Part shown: positions 29,175 to 37,353 of the stretch, in pieces
Numbering within the stretch: the first letter of the stretch is position 1
How the letters are laid out: the number at the start of each line of letters is the position of its first letter
Source of the DNA: Veillonella infantium
GTDB taxonomy: Bacteria > Bacillota > Negativicutes > Veillonellales > Veillonellaceae
Direction of reading: 5' to 3'
DNA length: 64,000 nt
Assembly (NCBI RefSeq): GCF_002959895.1
Contig: NZ_PPDD01000010.1
Coordinates: 171,047 to 235,046, forward strand
The notes under the pieces: model-generated
What the model was told of the DNA's origin: nothing
The model's input: the letters and a program-made list of their open reading frames with translations, nothing else
The model's database searches: none
Made by a program: the position numbers and the translations under genes

Positions 29175-29354
29175 AAAAAAGCCCCACCATGCCGTAATGT
29201 ACCGCGTTTTGATCCTGCTTAGGGCAGGTGGGTGTCCTCCTCATCCTGCAGTTGTCCCATAAGGGCGTAACGTTCAGACGAGAGTTCGGACTCCCGAAGT
29301 AAATGTGTTGGCTCAAAACTGCGATATCACACGCACATGGCAGGGATATCTTAT
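29175..29354 (-). ncRNA. ssrS: Probable 6S RNA (RNA polymerase regulator)
   Basis: A roughly 180-nt RNA on the minus strand. The ends form a 10-bp closing stem, CCCTGCCATG (29336-29345) with CATGGTGGGG (29182-29191), directly followed by six T, as in 6S RNAs whose terminal stem is also the terminator. The interior contains GCAGTTTTGAGCC, then ACTTCGGGAGTCCG and TCAAAACGCGG arms. 6S RNA mimics an open promoter and binds the housekeeping RNA polymerase. The position beside aspS agrees with what I recall for bsrA in Bacillus subtilis. A covariance search would settle it. Confidence 0.72.
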
Positions 29355-29360
29355 ACATAA

Positions 29361-29389
29361 ATAGTATCAGAAAGATTGGTAATAAACAA
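29361..29389 (-). promoter_or_regulatory. Candidate promoter of the 6S-like RNA
   Basis: TTGTTT (29384-29389), a 17-bp spacer and TACTAT (29361-29366) on the minus strand would start transcription near 29354. Confidence 0.4.
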
Positions 29390-29429
29390 GTCTTGACATT
29401 TGAATTTTAATCAATTCTTGCCTATGTTT

Positions 29430-31247
29430 TTACACCAAAGATTGCTCTTCTTCTTCCTCGATATCTGGTTTAATATGCAACTCTTTTAATTGTTTAGGTT
29501 CTACTTCAGATGGCGCTTGGCTCATAACATCAGAAGCAGATTGAGTTTTAGGGAATGCGATTACGTCGCGGATAGATTGACGTTTTGCCATCAACATAAC
29601 AAGACGATCAAGGCCGAATGCACAGCCTGCATGAGGAGGTGCACCATATTGGAATGCATCAAGCATGAAGCCGAATTTGGATTTTGCTTCTTCTTCAGAC
29701 AAACCAATAGCTTTGAATACTTTTTCTTGTACATCAGATTGGTAAATACGCAAGGAACCGCCACCGATTTCAACACCGTTCAATACCATATCATAAGCGA
29801 TTGCTTTTACGCTGCCAGGATCGGATTCTAATTTATCAAGGTCTTCATGACGAGGCATTGTGAACGGATGGTGCATTGCAACATAACGTTTTTCATCTTC
29901 GTTATATTCGAACATAGGGAAATCAGTTACCCATGTGAATGCCAATTTATCTGAATCAATCATGTTCATACGACGTGCCATTTCAAGGCGCAATTCGCCC
30001 AATGCACGTGCTACAGTTGCTGGTTTATCAGCAATCATCAATACGAGGTCGCCACCTTTAGCGCCCATTTTTTCACCGATGTTGCGGATTGTATCTTCAC
30101 CTAAGAACTTCATGATTTGAGACTTGATAGAACCATCTTCGTTGAAGCAAGCCCATGCAAGACCTTTTGCACCATAACGGTTTACATATTCAACGAGGTC
30201 ATCAAGTTCACGACGAGGAATACCTGCATCACCAGGTACTACGATACCTTTAACTACGCCACCATTGTCGATAACAGAACGGAATACTTTAAATTCTGTA
30301 TCTTTTACAAGATCAGTTACATCAGTAAAGGCCATGTCGAAACGAAGGTCTGGTTTGTCAGAACCATATTTATCCATTGCTTCATCCCATGTAATGCGAG
30401 GCATAGGCAATGTGATTTCTTTGCCCAATGTAGTTTTAAATACATGAGCAACCATTTCTTCAAGCATGGAGTAAATGTCTTCTTCATCTACGAAGGACAT
30501 TTCCAAGTCGAGCTGAGTGAACTCTGGTTGACGGTCTGCACGCAAATCTTCATCGCGGAAGCAACGAACGATTTGGAAATATTTTTCATAACCAGCTACC
30601 ATCAAGATTTGTTTGAAAATTTGTGGAGATTGTGGCAATGCATAGAATGTACCAGCATTTACACGAGAAGGTACTAGATAGTCACGAGCGCCTTCTGGTG
30701 TAGATTTAGTAAGCATTGGAGTTTCAATTTCCAAGAAATCGCGGCTATCGAAGAAGTCGCGCATTGCTTTCGTTACTTTGTGGCGTAAAATCAAGTTACG
30801 TTGCATTTCTGGACGACGTAAGTCAAGGTAACGATATTTTAAACGAATATTTTCATCTACATCGATATCATCTTGGATATAGAATGGAGGTGTTTTAGCA
30901 GAGTTCAATACGCGCAACTCTTCACAGTACATTTCATATGCACCTGTTGGAAGATTTGGATTGATAGCAGCTTCATCACGTTTTGTAATTTTACCACGTA
31001 CACAAAGTACATATTCGTTACGAACATCCTCTGCTTTGTGGAAAGATTCCACGTTATGATCTGGAGATGCCACTACTTGTACTACGCCAGAACGATCACG
31101 TAAATCCAAGAAAATCAAACCACCATGATCACGACGGCGTTCAACCCAACCACATAATACGACCTCTTTACCTACCTCTTGTTCAGAGATGGTGCCACAA
31201 CCGTGCGTACGGTGTAAGCCTTGCATTGTTTCCATTCTAATTGTCAT
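29430..31247 (-). CDS. aspS: Aspartyl-tRNA synthetase
   Basis: 605 aa class II synthetase of the bacterial type. Order: anticodon-binding OB fold (VVLCGWVERRRDHGGLIFLD), the catalytic core with FLEIETPMLTKSTPEGARDY, QSPQIFKQILMVAGYEKYFQ and FRDEDLRADRQPEFTQLDLE, the bacterial GAD insert, and the class II motif 3 GCAFGLDRLVMLM. The start overlaps the hisS stop as ATGA, which favours the ATG at 31247. An ATG four codons later has AAAGGA at more usual distance. It ends the recJ-relA-hisS-type operon. Confidence 0.97.
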   Translation of the reverse strand: MTIRMETMQGLHRTHGCGTISEQEVGKEVVLCGWVERRRDHGGLIFLDLRDRSGVVQVVASPDHNVESFHKAEDVRNEYVLCVRGKITKRDEAAINPNLPTGAYEMYCEELRVLNSAKTPPFYIQDDIDVDENIRLKYRYLDLRRPEMQRNLILRHKVTKAMRDFFDSRDFLEIETPMLTKSTPEGARDYLVPSRVNAGTFYALPQSPQIFKQILMVAGYEKYFQIVRCFRDEDLRADRQPEFTQLDLEMSFVDEEDIYSMLEEMVAHVFKTTLGKEITLPMPRITWDEAMDKYGSDKPDLRFDMAFTDVTDLVKDTEFKVFRSVIDNGGVVKGIVVPGDAGIPRRELDDLVEYVNRYGAKGLAWACFNEDGSIKSQIMKFLGEDTIRNIGEKMGAKGGDLVLMIADKPATVARALGELRLEMARRMNMIDSDKLAFTWVTDFPMFEYNEDEKRYVAMHHPFTMPRHEDLDKLESDPGSVKAIAYDMVLNGVEIGGGSLRIYQSDVQEKVFKAIGLSEEEAKSKFGFMLDAFQYGAPPHAGCAFGLDRLVMLMAKRQSIRDVIAFPKTQSASDVMSQAPSEVEPKQLKELHIKPDIEEEEEQSLV

Positions 31248-32515
31248 CCTTTCACCAAAGAAGTTATACGTTCAGAAACTGTATCGAGTGGTACAGTTTC
31301 TTGTTCACTAGTTTCCATGAATCGGATTATGGCTTCCCCACGAGCCAATTCATCATCACCCAATATGATAACATATTTTGCATTAATTTTGTTAGCATAT
31401 TTTAATTGTGCCTTCATACTCTTACCCTGTCCGTCCATTTCAACGGATACATATGCATCATGCAATGCTTGGCAAATTTTGAAAGCCTCTACCTTAGCCG
31501 CATCACCAAGAGCTACTACGAATGCAGATGGCTCTACAGTTTGTTCCGGTAATAAGTTTTGTTTTTCAAGGGCTAATAATAAACGTTCCATGCCCATCGC
31601 AAAACCGATAGCTGGTGTATGAGGACCATCAAGTTCCTCTACAAGGCCATCGTAACGACCACCACCGGCTACTGCACTTTGAGCCCCTAATGGAGTATAT
31701 TGCACCTCAAATGCTGTTTTTGTGTAATAATCAAGGCCACGTACTAAACGAGGATTTAATGTATATTGCACATTAGCAGCCGTTAAATAAGTTTTTAATT
31801 CTTCAAAGTGATCATGACATTCTTCACATAAATGTTCGTGAATTTCAGGAGCACCTACGGACAAGGATTTACATGTTTCATTTTTGCAATCCAAGATACG
31901 CAAAGGATTTTTATACAAACGTTCTTGGCAGTCACTACATAATTGTTCTTTTTTAGGCTCAAAGAACTCTATTAATTTTTCACGGTATACAGGGCGGCAT
32001 ATTGGACATCCTACAGAGTTCACCTCTACATTGAGGTCTTTAAGGCCAAAGTCTTTCAACAATTGTACGACCATGCAGATAACTTCACTATCCACTACAG
32101 GGGATTGAGAACCTAATACCTCTGCCCCAAATTGGTGGAATTGGCGGTAACGGCCAGCTTGTGGTTTATCATGTCGAAACATAGGCCCCATGTAATACCA
32201 TTTTGTAAGGCCTTCTTTACCATATACTTTATTTTCTAAATAGGCCCGTACTGCAGATGCTGTATTTTCAGGGCGCAAGGTAAAGCTAGAGCCACCATCA
32301 TCACCTGTAGTAAATGTGTACATTTCCTTTTGTACTACATCTGTAGTTTCACCGATGCCACGCAAAAATAATTTAGTATCTTCAAAGGCAGGTGTGCGAA
32401 TTTCGTTGAACCCGTATACCTTACAAATTTCACGCATACGCTGTTCAATATAGTGCCAATTTATCATTTGCTCTGGCAAAAAGTCTTGTGTACCTCTTGG
32501 TTTTCTAATAGCCAT
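31244..32515 (-). CDS. hisS: Histidyl-tRNA synthetase
   Basis: 423 aa class II synthetase. Motifs: N-terminal IRKPRGTQDFLPEQM, FTLRPENTASAVRAYLE (motif 2 region), YYMGPMFRHDKPQAGRYRQF, the HisRS-specific LVRGLDYYTKTAFEV and GGRYDGLVEELDG. A cysteine-rich segment (CPICRPVYREKLIEF ... CSDCQERLYKNPLRILDCKN) occurs in the insertion domain, as in Firmicute enzymes. The ATG at 32515 has GGGAGG seven bases upstream and overlaps the hemZ stop by one base. There is no T-box. Confidence 0.97.
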   Translation of the reverse strand: MAIRKPRGTQDFLPEQMINWHYIEQRMREICKVYGFNEIRTPAFEDTKLFLRGIGETTDVVQKEMYTFTTGDDGGSSFTLRPENTASAVRAYLENKVYGKEGLTKWYYMGPMFRHDKPQAGRYRQFHQFGAEVLGSQSPVVDSEVICMVVQLLKDFGLKDLNVEVNSVGCPICRPVYREKLIEFFEPKKEQLCSDCQERLYKNPLRILDCKNETCKSLSVGAPEIHEHLCEECHDHFEELKTYLTAANVQYTLNPRLVRGLDYYTKTAFEVQYTPLGAQSAVAGGGRYDGLVEELDGPHTPAIGFAMGMERLLLALEKQNLLPEQTVEPSAFVVALGDAAKVEAFKICQALHDAYVSVEMDGQGKSMKAQLKYANKINAKYVIILGDDELARGEAIIRFMETSEQETVPLDTVSERITSLVKG

Positions 32516-33942
32516 TACACAACCTCCCAAAATTTTTTACAAATTCTATGTCGTTTCTCTAATAGTGCATCTATCGTTGCGTGGTAAACATCTACATCCT
32601 TTGGCATATGCTGTTTCAATTGACGATATTCAGGGGCCCGCATCCACTTAGATGAACTACCAGGTCCCATGGAAAGAATACTTTGTCGTTCCTCCATAAT
32701 CTGAATATTATATTCGCACGCTTTGCCGGGCAAGGTATAGCCGATATTCTCTAACTGTCCTCTCATATATTGTTGGCGATACAGATAATATGGCACATAA
32801 CCAGCCGCTTCAAGACGCTCTTTACCATATTGTACCATGTCTGCCACGAGATGTTCCTCAGGGATATCATCTTGCATATTTAAATCATACAATGGGCTAC
32901 CACGTTTTAATGCTAACGTATGAATTGTAACATTTTCCGGCAAATTTTGACATACATAATCCATATTCTCTATCATGTTTTGCATCGTTTGATTTGGTAG
33001 ACCGGCAATAAAATCCATATTTACCGCTAACGACGTATTATGTTTGACATATTGTAACAACTCATCAATATCACGTGCACTATGTCCACGCCCTATGCGA
33101 CGTAAAATATCATCTTGCATCGTTTGTGGGTTAATACTGATACGATTGACACCTAAATCAAGCATAGATCGTAACTTTGTAGGATTAACAGAATCCGGTC
33201 GCCCCGCTTCTACAGTAAACTCATGACCTTCAGGAACAAGTATAGATAGCTGTTTTAGAACTTGGTGAAAGTCTTCGTCCCCTAGCACCGTCGGTGTACC
33301 GCCCCCCATATAGATGGTATCTACCGTTAAGCCATAAGATTCAACAATAGTTTTCATATCCTCTATGTCCCGGTCTAAGGCAGTTAAAAATTGGCTTTTA
33401 CCATCATAGTCCTGATAGAGTCCATACGGAAAGGAGCAGTAAACACAGCGGGTGTCACAAAAAGGAATGCCACAATAGAGACTCACCTTTTTATGGTCTG
33501 TATCAGCTAAAAATGGACGTTGGTATTCACCTATAGAGCCTAAAGTGGCAAGTTTTTCCATAGACACAGAAAACTCGTCCCTAATGTGACGAGTTGCTGT
33601 GTGGATAGAGCCATATGTATCTATATATTTATGTAGCAGCTTTGTAGGGCGTACACCGACCATAGCCCCCCATGGTGCATCAACTGGCAAGCCTTGATAT
33701 TCACGCAAATAGCTTAACAAAGCTTGCCCTATTTGACGTCGTCCCATAGAGGAAACGAGGCCTTCAAAAGTCTGAACCGTCTCACCAATGGTAACTGTTA
33801 AGGTATACAATCCATCGACTTCGTGAGCTTCAAGGATAACATCTGGATGCACCTTGTCAGAAAACAGGCCTGCAGCACCACAATTATGGGCCACTACAGA
33901 ACCAAGTGGTAATGGTCCCGTATATAGATATCCATTAAGCAT
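32515..33942 (-). CDS. hemZ: HemZ-type coproporphyrinogen dehydrogenase-like radical SAM protein
   Basis: 475 aa oxygen-independent coproporphyrinogen III oxidase relative of the HemZ group. The radical-SAM motif is YCGIPFCDTRCVYCSFP, followed by YMGGGTPTVL, the HemZ-like EFTVEAGRPDSVNP and GVNRISINPQTM. The N-terminal ~150 residues are the HemZ-specific region. In other Firmicutes HemZ lies beside hisS, as here. A haem-synthesis role is inferred from the family; some members act in haem trafficking. It overlaps the fur stop by 8 bp and the hisS start by 1 bp. Confidence 0.9.
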   Translation of the reverse strand: MLNGYLYTGPLPLGSVVAHNCGAAGLFSDKVHPDVILEAHEVDGLYTLTVTIGETVQTFEGLVSSMGRRQIGQALLSYLREYQGLPVDAPWGAMVGVRPTKLLHKYIDTYGSIHTATRHIRDEFSVSMEKLATLGSIGEYQRPFLADTDHKKVSLYCGIPFCDTRCVYCSFPYGLYQDYDGKSQFLTALDRDIEDMKTIVESYGLTVDTIYMGGGTPTVLGDEDFHQVLKQLSILVPEGHEFTVEAGRPDSVNPTKLRSMLDLGVNRISINPQTMQDDILRRIGRGHSARDIDELLQYVKHNTSLAVNMDFIAGLPNQTMQNMIENMDYVCQNLPENVTIHTLALKRGSPLYDLNMQDDIPEEHLVADMVQYGKERLEAAGYVPYYLYRQQYMRGQLENIGYTLPGKACEYNIQIMEERQSILSMGPGSSSKWMRAPEYRQLKQHMPKDVDVYHATIDALLEKRHRICKKFWEVV

Positions 33943-34426
33943 GGTGATGAGCCATACGTTCTAATTTTTCAAGCTCTGCTTCAGTCATATGATTTTGGCA
34001 ATCACTGCAATAACCATATACTTTCAATTGATGGTCGATAGTGCGGAAGTTCAATTTCTTAGCGATGATAGATTCTAGAGTTTCTAGCATATCATCTTCG
34101 AACTCAGATACTTTACCACATTTTACGCAGATCAAATGATGGTGGAAATGAGCAAACTCTTCGTCGTTCAATTCGTAACGGTTACGACCATCTCCGAAAT
34201 CAAGACGTTTCAACAAATCAAGTTCAGTGAAGAGATCAAGTGTTCTGTAAATAGTAGCCAAGCCGATATCAGGAGCCACTTCTTTTACAAGTACATATAC
34301 GTCTTCTGCACTTAAATGATTTTCATCAGCATCGATGAAGGCTTGTAAAATTGTTTGACGTTGTGTAGTCAATTTGTATTTTTTGTCTTTAATGCGTTCT
34401 TTTAATTTTTCTAATGTTGTATTCAT
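33935..34426 (-). CDS. fur: Fur-family metalloregulator
   Basis: 163 aa. The N-terminal winged helix contains YKLTTQRQTILQAFIDADEN, HLSAEDVYVLVKE and GLATIYRTLDLF. The dimer/metal domain has HFHHHLICVKCGKVSEF and CSDCQNH, giving the two structural-zinc CxxC pairs and several His ligands. The protein ends in a short His-rich tail (MAHHHA). It most resembles the iron sensor Fur rather than Zur or PerR, but this cannot be proved by eye. It is embedded between an MBL hydrolase and hemZ inside the relA-hisS region, an unusual place for fur. Confidence 0.9.
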   Translation of the reverse strand: MNTTLEKLKERIKDKKYKLTTQRQTILQAFIDADENHLSAEDVYVLVKEVAPDIGLATIYRTLDLFTELDLLKRLDFGDGRNRYELNDEEFAHFHHHLICVKCGKVSEFEDDMLETLESIIAKKLNFRTIDHQLKVYGYCSDCQNHMTEAELEKLERMAHHHA

Positions 34427-34466
34427 GATAACTATCCCCTTTACTTCTTACAAAATTTTATAAAAC

Positions 34467-35102
34467 CTACGCTCCAACGAATGGATTGTATTGTTTTTCA
34501 TAACCTATATTTGTTTCCGGCCCATGACCAGGATACACCATAGTATTATCAGGCAACTTATAGAGCTGCGTTTTAATGGATTCCATTAACGTCTCATAAG
34601 AACCATTTGGAAAATCTGTACGTCCCACAGAATCTCTAAATAGTGTATCGCCTACAAATACAAGGCCTTCCATATAATAACATACCCCACCTGGCGTATG
34701 ACCTGGCGTTTCAAGTACTTCAAGGTCAATAGCGCCACATGTAATATGGTCACCTTGCTTAACCTCGATGATATCAGCATTTACCTTAATGGGTGTAGGA
34801 TTGCTATAGGCGCTGAGATTTAACTCAGGATCTGCCAAATATGGTACATCACCCTTTTGAATATATACAGGCACATGATATGTATCTACAATATCTTGAA
34901 CGCCACCAATATGATCACCATGACCATGGGTTAACAAAATCGCCTTTGGTTTTAAATCATGTTTCTTTAAAGACTCTAATACTTCAGCAGTAGCAGGATC
35001 AATAATGAAAGCTTCTCCTACCTCTTTATCTCCGATAACATAACAGTTAGTCCCTAATGGACCTAATGGCATGCGCATAAGCACTAATTGTTGTTCACTC
35101 AT
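34467..35102 (-). CDS. Metallo-beta-lactamase-fold hydrolase (glyoxalase II-like)
   Basis: 211 aa. The metal-binding signature AILLTHGHGDHIGGVQDI is clear, with further ligands in LEVLETPGHTPGGVCYYM, FVGDTLFRDSVGRTDFPNG and VYPGHGPETNIG. This small hydroxyacylglutathione-hydrolase-like subfamily is common next to relA in Firmicutes; substrates are not established. The start codon overlaps the relA stop (TAATG). Confidence 0.92.
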   Translation of the reverse strand: MSEQQLVLMRMPLGPLGTNCYVIGDKEVGEAFIIDPATAEVLESLKKHDLKPKAILLTHGHGDHIGGVQDIVDTYHVPVYIQKGDVPYLADPELNLSAYSNPTPIKVNADIIEVKQGDHITCGAIDLEVLETPGHTPGGVCYYMEGLVFVGDTLFRDSVGRTDFPNGSYETLMESIKTQLYKLPDNTMVYPGHGPETNIGYEKQYNPFVGA

Positions 35103-37342
35103 TAAGCCCCTCCTTTACTACGTTGTACCGTATATACTTCACGAATACGACGCAACTTAGTCATAACAAAATCAAGTTGTGAAATATCTCGGATATCAAC
35201 AACTACATTGATACTTACGGTTTTAGTATCTTCTTGAACCTTTGCATTGATGTTTGTAATGGTGATTTTCAATTCTGAAAGTACAGCCATAACCTCCATC
35301 AACAGACCATTTCGATCATAAGCTTGGATATCGATGCCTACGTGGAAAGATTCACCAGAGGAACCATCCCAGGAGACCTCAATCATACGCTCTAAATCTT
35401 CTGGCGTATGCCCTAGACTCGTACAATCGGAGCGATGGATGGATACGCCACGACCACGCGTGATATAACCGATGATATCATCACCAGGTACAGGGCTACA
35501 GCATTTCGCCATACGCACCATAACACCAGCTTCGCCTTTTACAAGAACGCCTGTACCATTCTTGGTCGTTTTCGGACCTTGAGCTTTTAGTTTCTCAATG
35601 ATTTGTTCAGTGCTGTGTTTAGACTCTTCTGCTTCTTTAGATTTTTTATAGAGTTCAATTAACCGCAATAGAACAGTGCTTACAGGGATGCCACCATAAC
35701 CGCAAGCGGCAAACATTTCTTCTTCTGTACATGCTTTGAGCTGTTTCGTAACCTGTTGAAGTCGATTGTCGGTAATCAATTCTTTCCAGTTATAATTTAA
35801 TCGTTTTGCTTCTTTTTCAAGAGCTTCTAAGCCTTTTTCAATATTTTCAGCTTTATTTTCACGCTTGAACCAGTTGCGTATTTTACTCTTACTTTCAGAA
35901 GAACCTACGATATTAAGCCAATCAAGGCTCGGACGACCGGTTTTAGATGTAATGATATCTACGATATCACCATTTTGCAAGGTGTAATCAAGAGGTACAA
36001 TTTTACCATTTACCTTGGCACCTACGCATCTATGCCCTACATCGGTATGAACACGATATGCGAAATCTAGTGGAACAGAACCTATCGGCAATTTAACAAC
36101 ATCGCCTTTTGGTGTAAATACGAATACTTCACCAGAGAATACGTCTAATTTTAAAGCGTTTACAAGCTCTGTTGGATTACTTGTATCTTGCCATTCCAAT
36201 ACTTGGCGCAACCACGCAACCTTTTGGTCGAAATCCTTATCGCCATTTTTATTGCCTTCTTTATAACGCCAATGCGCTGCAACACCGTATTCAGATACGC
36301 GGTGCATTTCCCATGTACGGATTTGAATTTCTACAGGTTGCCCCATGGTACCGATAACCGTAGTATGTAACGATTGATACATATTAGATTTCGGCATGGA
36401 AATATAATCTTTGAAACGATATGGCAATGGTTTCCACAAACTATGAGCAATGCCTAGTACCGCGTAACAATCAGGAATTGTATCAACGATAACGCGAACT
36501 GCAAGCAAGTCATAGATTTGAGATAAATCGCGATTGTCCTTTTTCATCTTCTTGTAAATACTGTAGAAATGTTTTGGACGACCTTTGATATCCGCCTTAA
36601 TATGAGCTTCGCCTAAAGCCTTAGTGAGTTGACTCATCGTATCATTTACAATGTCTTCACGAGCTTGGCGTTTTTGTTTCATTTGATCTACAAGATCATA
36701 GTATTTTTCTGGTTCTAAATACCGGAATGATAAGTCTTCCAGCTCCCATTTCACATTGAAGATACCAAGGCGATGTGCTAAAGGAGCAAAGATTTCTAAT
36801 GTTTCCTTGGCAATGCGCTTTTGTTTGTCGCTACGCATATGCTTTAAGGTACGCATATTATGTAGGCGGTCACCTAGTTTAATAACAACGACGCGCACAT
36901 CCTTCGCCATGGCTAAAATCATCTTCCGATAATTTTCCATTTGCCGATCTTCTTTTGTTTCATATTGGAATTGGTTTAATTTCGTTACACCATCAACAAG
37001 GAATGCTACTTCAGAGCCAAACATTTCCTCCAAGTCTTCCTTTGAATATGATGTATCCTCAACCACATCATGCATGAGTGCTGCCATAAGTGTGATATGG
37101 TCAATTTGTAAGTGTGCCAAAATATCAGCTACTGCTAGTGGATGCATGATATACGGTTCACCAGAAGCTCTAAGCTGACCTTCGTGAGCCTTATCTGCAA
37201 GCTCAAAAGCCTTTAATACTTGGTTACACTCATCATCTGTTAAATAGGTATGGATATACTCCATAAATTCAGCTAAAGCTTTTCCTTTATTAAAAGTGCT
37301 TTGTTCTACTAAAGCTTTGCCTTCTTCATTTACAGTTGTCAT
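35102..37342 (-). CDS. relA: Bifunctional (p)ppGpp synthetase/hydrolase
   Basis: 746 aa stringent-response enzyme of the Rel type. Order: HD hydrolase domain (GEPYIMHPLAVADIL, ALMHDVVEDTSYS, VVIKLGDRLHNMRTL), synthetase domain (KGRPKHFYSIYKKM, YQSLHTTVIGTMGQPVEIQI), TGS domain (VFTPKGDVVKLPIGSVPLDF), a zinc-finger region (RMAKCCSPVPGDDIIGYIT) and a C-terminal ACT domain. Both catalytic halves look complete, so it should be able to make and to destroy (p)ppGpp. The start has AGGAGGTGA upstream. Confidence 0.96.
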   Translation of the reverse strand: MTTVNEEGKALVEQSTFNKGKALAEFMEYIHTYLTDDECNQVLKAFELADKAHEGQLRASGEPYIMHPLAVADILAHLQIDHITLMAALMHDVVEDTSYSKEDLEEMFGSEVAFLVDGVTKLNQFQYETKEDRQMENYRKMILAMAKDVRVVVIKLGDRLHNMRTLKHMRSDKQKRIAKETLEIFAPLAHRLGIFNVKWELEDLSFRYLEPEKYYDLVDQMKQKRQAREDIVNDTMSQLTKALGEAHIKADIKGRPKHFYSIYKKMKKDNRDLSQIYDLLAVRVIVDTIPDCYAVLGIAHSLWKPLPYRFKDYISMPKSNMYQSLHTTVIGTMGQPVEIQIRTWEMHRVSEYGVAAHWRYKEGNKNGDKDFDQKVAWLRQVLEWQDTSNPTELVNALKLDVFSGEVFVFTPKGDVVKLPIGSVPLDFAYRVHTDVGHRCVGAKVNGKIVPLDYTLQNGDIVDIITSKTGRPSLDWLNIVGSSESKSKIRNWFKRENKAENIEKGLEALEKEAKRLNYNWKELITDNRLQQVTKQLKACTEEEMFAACGYGGIPVSTVLLRLIELYKKSKEAEESKHSTEQIIEKLKAQGPKTTKNGTGVLVKGEAGVMVRMAKCCSPVPGDDIIGYITRGRGVSIHRSDCTSLGHTPEDLERMIEVSWDGSSGESFHVGIDIQAYDRNGLLMEVMAVLSELKITITNINAKVQEDTKTVSINVVVDIRDISQLDFVMTKLRRIREVYTVQRSKGGA

Positions 37343-37353
37343 GGTGTCACCTC

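Noticed and set aside
29167..29358. 63-codon frame in the 6S-like RNA region
   Set aside because: The closing stem and T-run are better explained by a structured RNA.
30117..30677. 186-codon plus-strand frame opposite aspS
   Set aside because: Antisense shadow; no plausible protein features.
31190..32560. T-box leaders for hisS and aspS
   Set aside because: Both genes abut or overlap upstream genes, leaving no leader.
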